In this document: in pieces, positions 17,279 through 18,848 of the stretch
Layout: every line of letters begins with the position of its first letter
How positions within the stretch are numbered: the stretch's first letter is position 1
Assembly: GCA_013349595.1 (NCBI GenBank)
Contig: DUZI01000005.1
Span: forward strand, 1 to 18,848
Source of the DNA: Nitrospirota bacterium
GTDB lineage: Bacteria; Nitrospirota; Thermodesulfovibrionia; Thermodesulfovibrionales; Dissulfurispiraceae
DNA: 18,848 nt
Direction: 5' to 3'
Made by a program: the position numbers and the translations under genes
The notes under the pieces: generated by a model
Told to the model about the DNA's origin: nothing
The model's input: the letters and a program-made list of their open reading frames with translations, nothing else
Database searches by the model: none

Positions 17279-17302
17279 TTAATGTCATATTAATGACATT
17301 AA
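17279..17302. promoter_or_regulatory. Inverted repeat, candidate FleQ/NtrC-type activator site
   Basis: Perfect 10-base arms TTAATGTCAT and ATGACATTAA are separated by four bases. The core has half-sites GTCA and TGAC spaced as in the 14-bp FleQ box of Pseudomonas (GTCA-N6-TGAC). Its centre is about 75 bases upstream of the predicted start, a normal distance for an enhancer of sigma-54 RNA polymerase. Confidence 0.6.
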
Positions 17303-17368
17303 TACATAAAAATAATAGATAGCATTTTGACATAATAATGGGGCTGTCAGATAGGTATTTATAAAAAA

Positions 17369-17570
17369 CCTTAAAATAGCGATAGTAAGGGCTGTTTCAG
17401 GCTTTTTATAATCGACAAATTTTATTTATAATTTATACATTTAAAACAATGCCTTATGACAAAGCCCTAGAAACTTTTTTTATAAGATGTCGTATAAAAA
17501 TTCCACACCAGCCCTTACTATCTTACTTGCTGATTTTACTAAGCTTTTTAGTTCTATTGCTGATTTTGGG
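17369..17570 (+). mobile_element. MITE-like element, copy 1
   Basis: This 202-bp element is about 95% identical to 18164-18366 outside one AT-rich stretch. It begins CCTTAAAATAGCGATAG and ends with the imperfect inverse (17554-17570). Inner inverted arms are GATAGTAAGGGCTG (17381-17394) with CAGCCCTTACTATC (17509-17522), and 17403-17417 with 17488-17500. The flanks TAAAAAA (17362-17368) and TAAAAAA (17571-17577) may be a target-site duplication, although A-runs make this ambiguous. It has no transposase. It begins 20 bases beyond the ferredoxin stop codon. The minus-strand transcript would form a long hairpin followed by six T residues, so it could end ferredoxin transcription. Confidence 0.8.
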
Positions 17571-17590
17571 TAAAAAAAATTTACATACAA

Positions 17591-17782
17591 TCAGGGTTCA
17601 TAATAAATTGCCTCAACAGGACAATTCTCTGCAGCAGCCTCGCAACAACCAACATATTCGCAGCCCTCATTGTCAATTATTTTTGATAAGGCTAATTCTT
17701 CATCTATATGAAAGACAGAGGGACATATTTCTTCACACCTTCCACAACCAATACATTTTTCTGAATCAACTGAAAGCTTCAT
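17591..17782 (-). CDS. [4Fe-4S] ferredoxin, single-cluster type
   Basis: This 63-residue electron carrier has the layout of thermophile and sulphate-reducer monocluster ferredoxins (for example that of Thermotoga). Cys10, Cys13, Cys16 (CIGCGRCEEICP) and Cys54 (NCP) should ligate the cluster, while Cys20 and Cys46 occupy the positions of the structural disulphide. Cys41 and Cys47 are additional. The ATG at 17782 has a strong AAAAGGAGG site eight bases upstream. It is oriented like the flagellar operon but lies upstream of the fliL promoter and is separated from it by a MITE-like element, so it is probably its own unit. Its redox partner cannot be inferred from the neighbours. Confidence 0.95.
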   Translation of the reverse strand: MKLSVDSEKCIGCGRCEEICPSVFHIDEELALSKIIDNEGCEYVGCCEAAAENCPVEAIYYEP

Positions 17783-17807
17783 TAGAAAAACCTCCTTTTA
17801 TTTCTTT

Positions 17808-17924
17808 TTAAACTAAATCCTTTAAGCCCAGAATTATCATTAAGGTTTTAAAAGGGAAACTCACAGGTAATGAAAAAGACTTAGTCTTACTCCATAATCC
17901 CTTAAACCATTCTTTCCTCCTCAT
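17808..17924 (-). CDS. Possible small ORF upstream of the ferredoxin gene
   Basis: The frame has 38 codons, from ATG at 17924 to TAA at 17808, and ends 25 bases before the ferredoxin ATG, inside its predicted leader. The product would start MRRKEWFKGLWSK and end in a hydrophobic KTLMIILGLKDLV stretch, giving a basic, partly hydrophobic peptide. No good ribosome binding site precedes the ATG. An AGGAGG that lies inside it is spaced for a different ATG leading to a two-codon frame. It is not recognised as any family and could be chance or a remnant. Confidence 0.2.
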   Translation of the reverse strand: MRRKEWFKGLWSKTKSFSLPVSFPFKTLMIILGLKDLV

Positions 17925-17940
17925 TGCAATACAAAGCTTC

Positions 17941-17968
17941 ATTATTCCCTTCTCTTACTACATGTCAA
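17941..17968 (-). promoter_or_regulatory. Predicted sigma-70-type promoter of the ferredoxin gene
   Basis: On the minus strand a perfect TTGACA (17968 to 17963) is followed after 16 bases by AATAAT (17946 to 17941). Transcription would start near 17934, about 150 bases before the ferredoxin start codon. The leader holds the small frame at 17808-17924. This is a pattern match only. Confidence 0.5.
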
Positions 17969-18163
17969 CCTATATTATACCTCATCGTCTTAAACATCGG
18001 TTGCAGCTTGCTACACTCTACCTCCTGCCTAAATAAACTCTTTAGTTATATTCTATCATCACAAAATTCATCTCCCTCCAACTAAAACTCTGTATGTTAA
18101 AACTACTTGCACGACGGTATAATGTCTGTGAATTAGAAAGCATTATCATTTTGTATAAGGAAT

Positions 18164-18366
18164 CCTTAAAATAGCGATAGTAAGGGCTGTTTCAGGATTT
18201 TTATAATCGACATATTTATAATTTTGATTTATACATTTAAAACAATGCCTTATGACAAAGCCCTAGGAACTTTTTTTATAAGGTGTCGTATAAAAATTTC
18301 ACACCAGCCCTTACTATCTTACTTGCTGATTTTACTAAGCTTTTTAGTTCTATCGCTGATTTTGGG
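18164..18366 (+). mobile_element. MITE-like element, copy 2
   Basis: This 203-bp element is in the same orientation as 17369-17570. Its terminal inverted repeats are CCTTAAAATAGCGATAG (18164-18180) and CTATCGCTGATTTTGGG (18350-18366), which match as inverse complements with one gap on each side. It is flanked by a perfect AGGAAT on both sides (18158-18163 and 18367-18372), a clear candidate target-site duplication. The 3' arm is longer than the 5' arm because it holds a partial duplication (GCTGATTTT at 18324-18332 and again at 18355-18363), which gives the element a direction. No transposase frame is present. Confidence 0.82.
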
Positions 18367-18451
18367 AGGAATAAAAGAGGTTGCTTTATATGTGACAATC
18401 AACAGAATAATGAAAAAAACTTTAGTTAGCAGCAATGGCTACCCTTTATGA

Positions 18452-18469
18452 ACTAAACAAATGTTTAGT
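18452..18469. repeat. Perfect 18-bp palindrome, operator-like
   Basis: Arms ACTAAACA and TGTTTAGT are separated by two bases. The size and symmetry are those of a dimeric transcription-factor site. No adjacent gene in the window identifies a target, although a weak TTGACA (18493-18498) lies downstream on the plus strand. Confidence 0.4.
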
Positions 18470-18583
18470 GCAAAAATTCTCTTCGCAGACCCTTGACAAG
18501 TGCCTTCCTCTCTTTTATTTTGTTTGATTTTGAATTAGGCACTTTACAGTGTGACTATAAACTTCTCAATAACTTATATGCAA

Positions 18584-18614
18584 AATAGCGGTCTTTAGGA
18601 TTTTTTGTTAATGA
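18584..18614 (+). repeat. Possible decayed left arm of the MITE-like element
   Basis: AAAATAGCG followed shortly by TTTAGGATTTTTTG and TTAATGAC repeats, in the same order, pieces of the first 45 bases of copies 1 and 2 (AAAATAGCG, TTTCAGGATTTTT, TAATCGAC), with the central GGGCTG arm missing. The match is short and AT-rich. Confidence 0.25.
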
Positions 18615-18848
18615 CTATTCTGGGGTAATTCTCTTTGACAAAGGGTGATTCTTAAGCACAGAGACATAAGTGTTTCATCTTTTCTAAAATATTACCAAAT
18701 AATTCCAAATATTCAAGGAAATATAAAGTTTTTGATTTTAAAAAGAATCAAAACAGGATGGTATTTGTTTTTTAAAAAACTCTTTATCTGTCTTCAAAGA
18801 GGGATATTTCTAACTCATTAAACAGCTAATTAATGGTGTTTTTAGTTC

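Larger units (their letters stand above)
18373..18848. other. Intergenic region without a recognisable gene
   Basis: Both strands carry frequent stops and no frame longer than a few tens of codons with coding character. What can be seen is an 18-bp palindrome (18452-18469), a 7-base inverted pair AAGTGCC/GGCACTT (18498-18504, 18538-18544), a short stretch resembling the left arm of the MITE-like element (from 18584), and an imperfect AT-rich hairpin (18730-18753). The next gene must lie beyond the window. Confidence 0.6.

Noticed and set aside
17449..17811. 120-codon plus-strand frame through MITE copy 1, sharing its first 40 or so residues with a frame at 18224-18451
   Set aside because: The similarity is only the DNA repeat itself. 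Substitutions between copies are largely non-synonymous in this frame, the frame lies in inverted-repeat arms, and copy 1 then runs antisense through the ferredoxin gene.
18118..18123. Perfect TATAAT on the plus strand just before MITE copy 2
   Set aside because: No acceptable -35 box at 16-18 bases and no gene downstream.
17369..18366. CRISPR array or composite transposon interpretation of the repeat pair
   Set aside because: There are only two long units with unrelated 590-bp DNA between them and no cas genes; separate flanking duplications at each copy do not fit a composite transposon.
18493..18521. TTGACA-N17-TATTTT on the plus strand, a possible promoter
   Set aside because: The -10 box is poor (four of six) and no gene follows within the window.
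18730..18753. TTTTGATT/AATCAAAA hairpin as a terminator
   Set aside because: The stem is entirely AT-rich apart from one G-C pair and is not followed by a T-run on either strand.

Overview
The window is AT-rich bacterial chromosome dominated by one large flagellar export and basal-body operon, all on the minus strand. It is flanked by housekeeping genes on the left and by a small ferredoxin locus with two copies of a short transposon-like repeat on the right. Several things suggest a deep-branching Gram-negative bacterium of the Nitrospirota (Thermodesulfovibrio-like) or deep deltaproteobacterial type: low G+C, a lipoprotein PPIase, a DHH-CBS-nucleotidyltransferase fusion of the kind known in Aquificales and deltaproteobacteria, the order fliLMNOPQR-flhBA-flhF-flhG-fliA, and a sigma-54 promoter. 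The assignment rests on gene content only and was not tested by a search.

Left part (1-7441). A long tRNA nucleotidyltransferase of the A-adding/CCA-adding family, cut by the window edge, follows uvrA on the minus strand with a 32-base overlap. Divergently, on the plus strand and behind a recognisable sigma-70-type promoter, lie a parvulin-type peptidyl-prolyl isomerase lipoprotein and, 10 bases later, a diguanylate cyclase with a degenerate receiver domain. This pair converges on the end of the flagellar operon.

Middle part (7442-17166). Twelve genes run fliL, fliM, fliN, fliO, fliP, fliQ, fliR, flhB, flhA, flhF, flhG, fliA. Most are separated by fewer than 10 bases or overlap (TGA/ATG, TAATG, 8-base and 4-base overlaps), so they almost certainly form one transcript. 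They encode the stator-associated FliL, the C-ring switch proteins FliM/FliN, the whole FliOPQR-FlhBA export gate, the polar-placement GTPase/ATPase pair FlhF/FlhG and the late flagellar sigma factor. Two start sites were revised: fliP begins at a GTG at 14974, and fliQ at an ATG at 14228 that overlaps the fliP stop.

Operon control. About 50 bases upstream of fliL there is a very good sigma-54 -24/-12 element. Behind it are an exact IHF consensus and then a 10+10-base inverted repeat whose GTCA/TGAC half-sites resemble a FleQ box. Together with a FleN-like FlhG that lacks the FlhF-activating N-terminal motif, this predicts a FleQ/FleN-type sigma-54 hierarchy with FliA as the next tier.

Right part (17167-18848). 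A [4Fe-4S] ferredoxin with its own predicted promoter sits between two directly oriented, about 95% identical elements of 202-203 bp. Each has imperfect 17-bp terminal inverted repeats (5' CC...GGG 3'), long internal inverted repeats and its own candidate target-site duplication. They look like a non-autonomous MITE family. The last roughly 470 bases hold no convincing gene, only a perfect 18-bp palindrome, a possible decayed MITE arm and weak hairpins.
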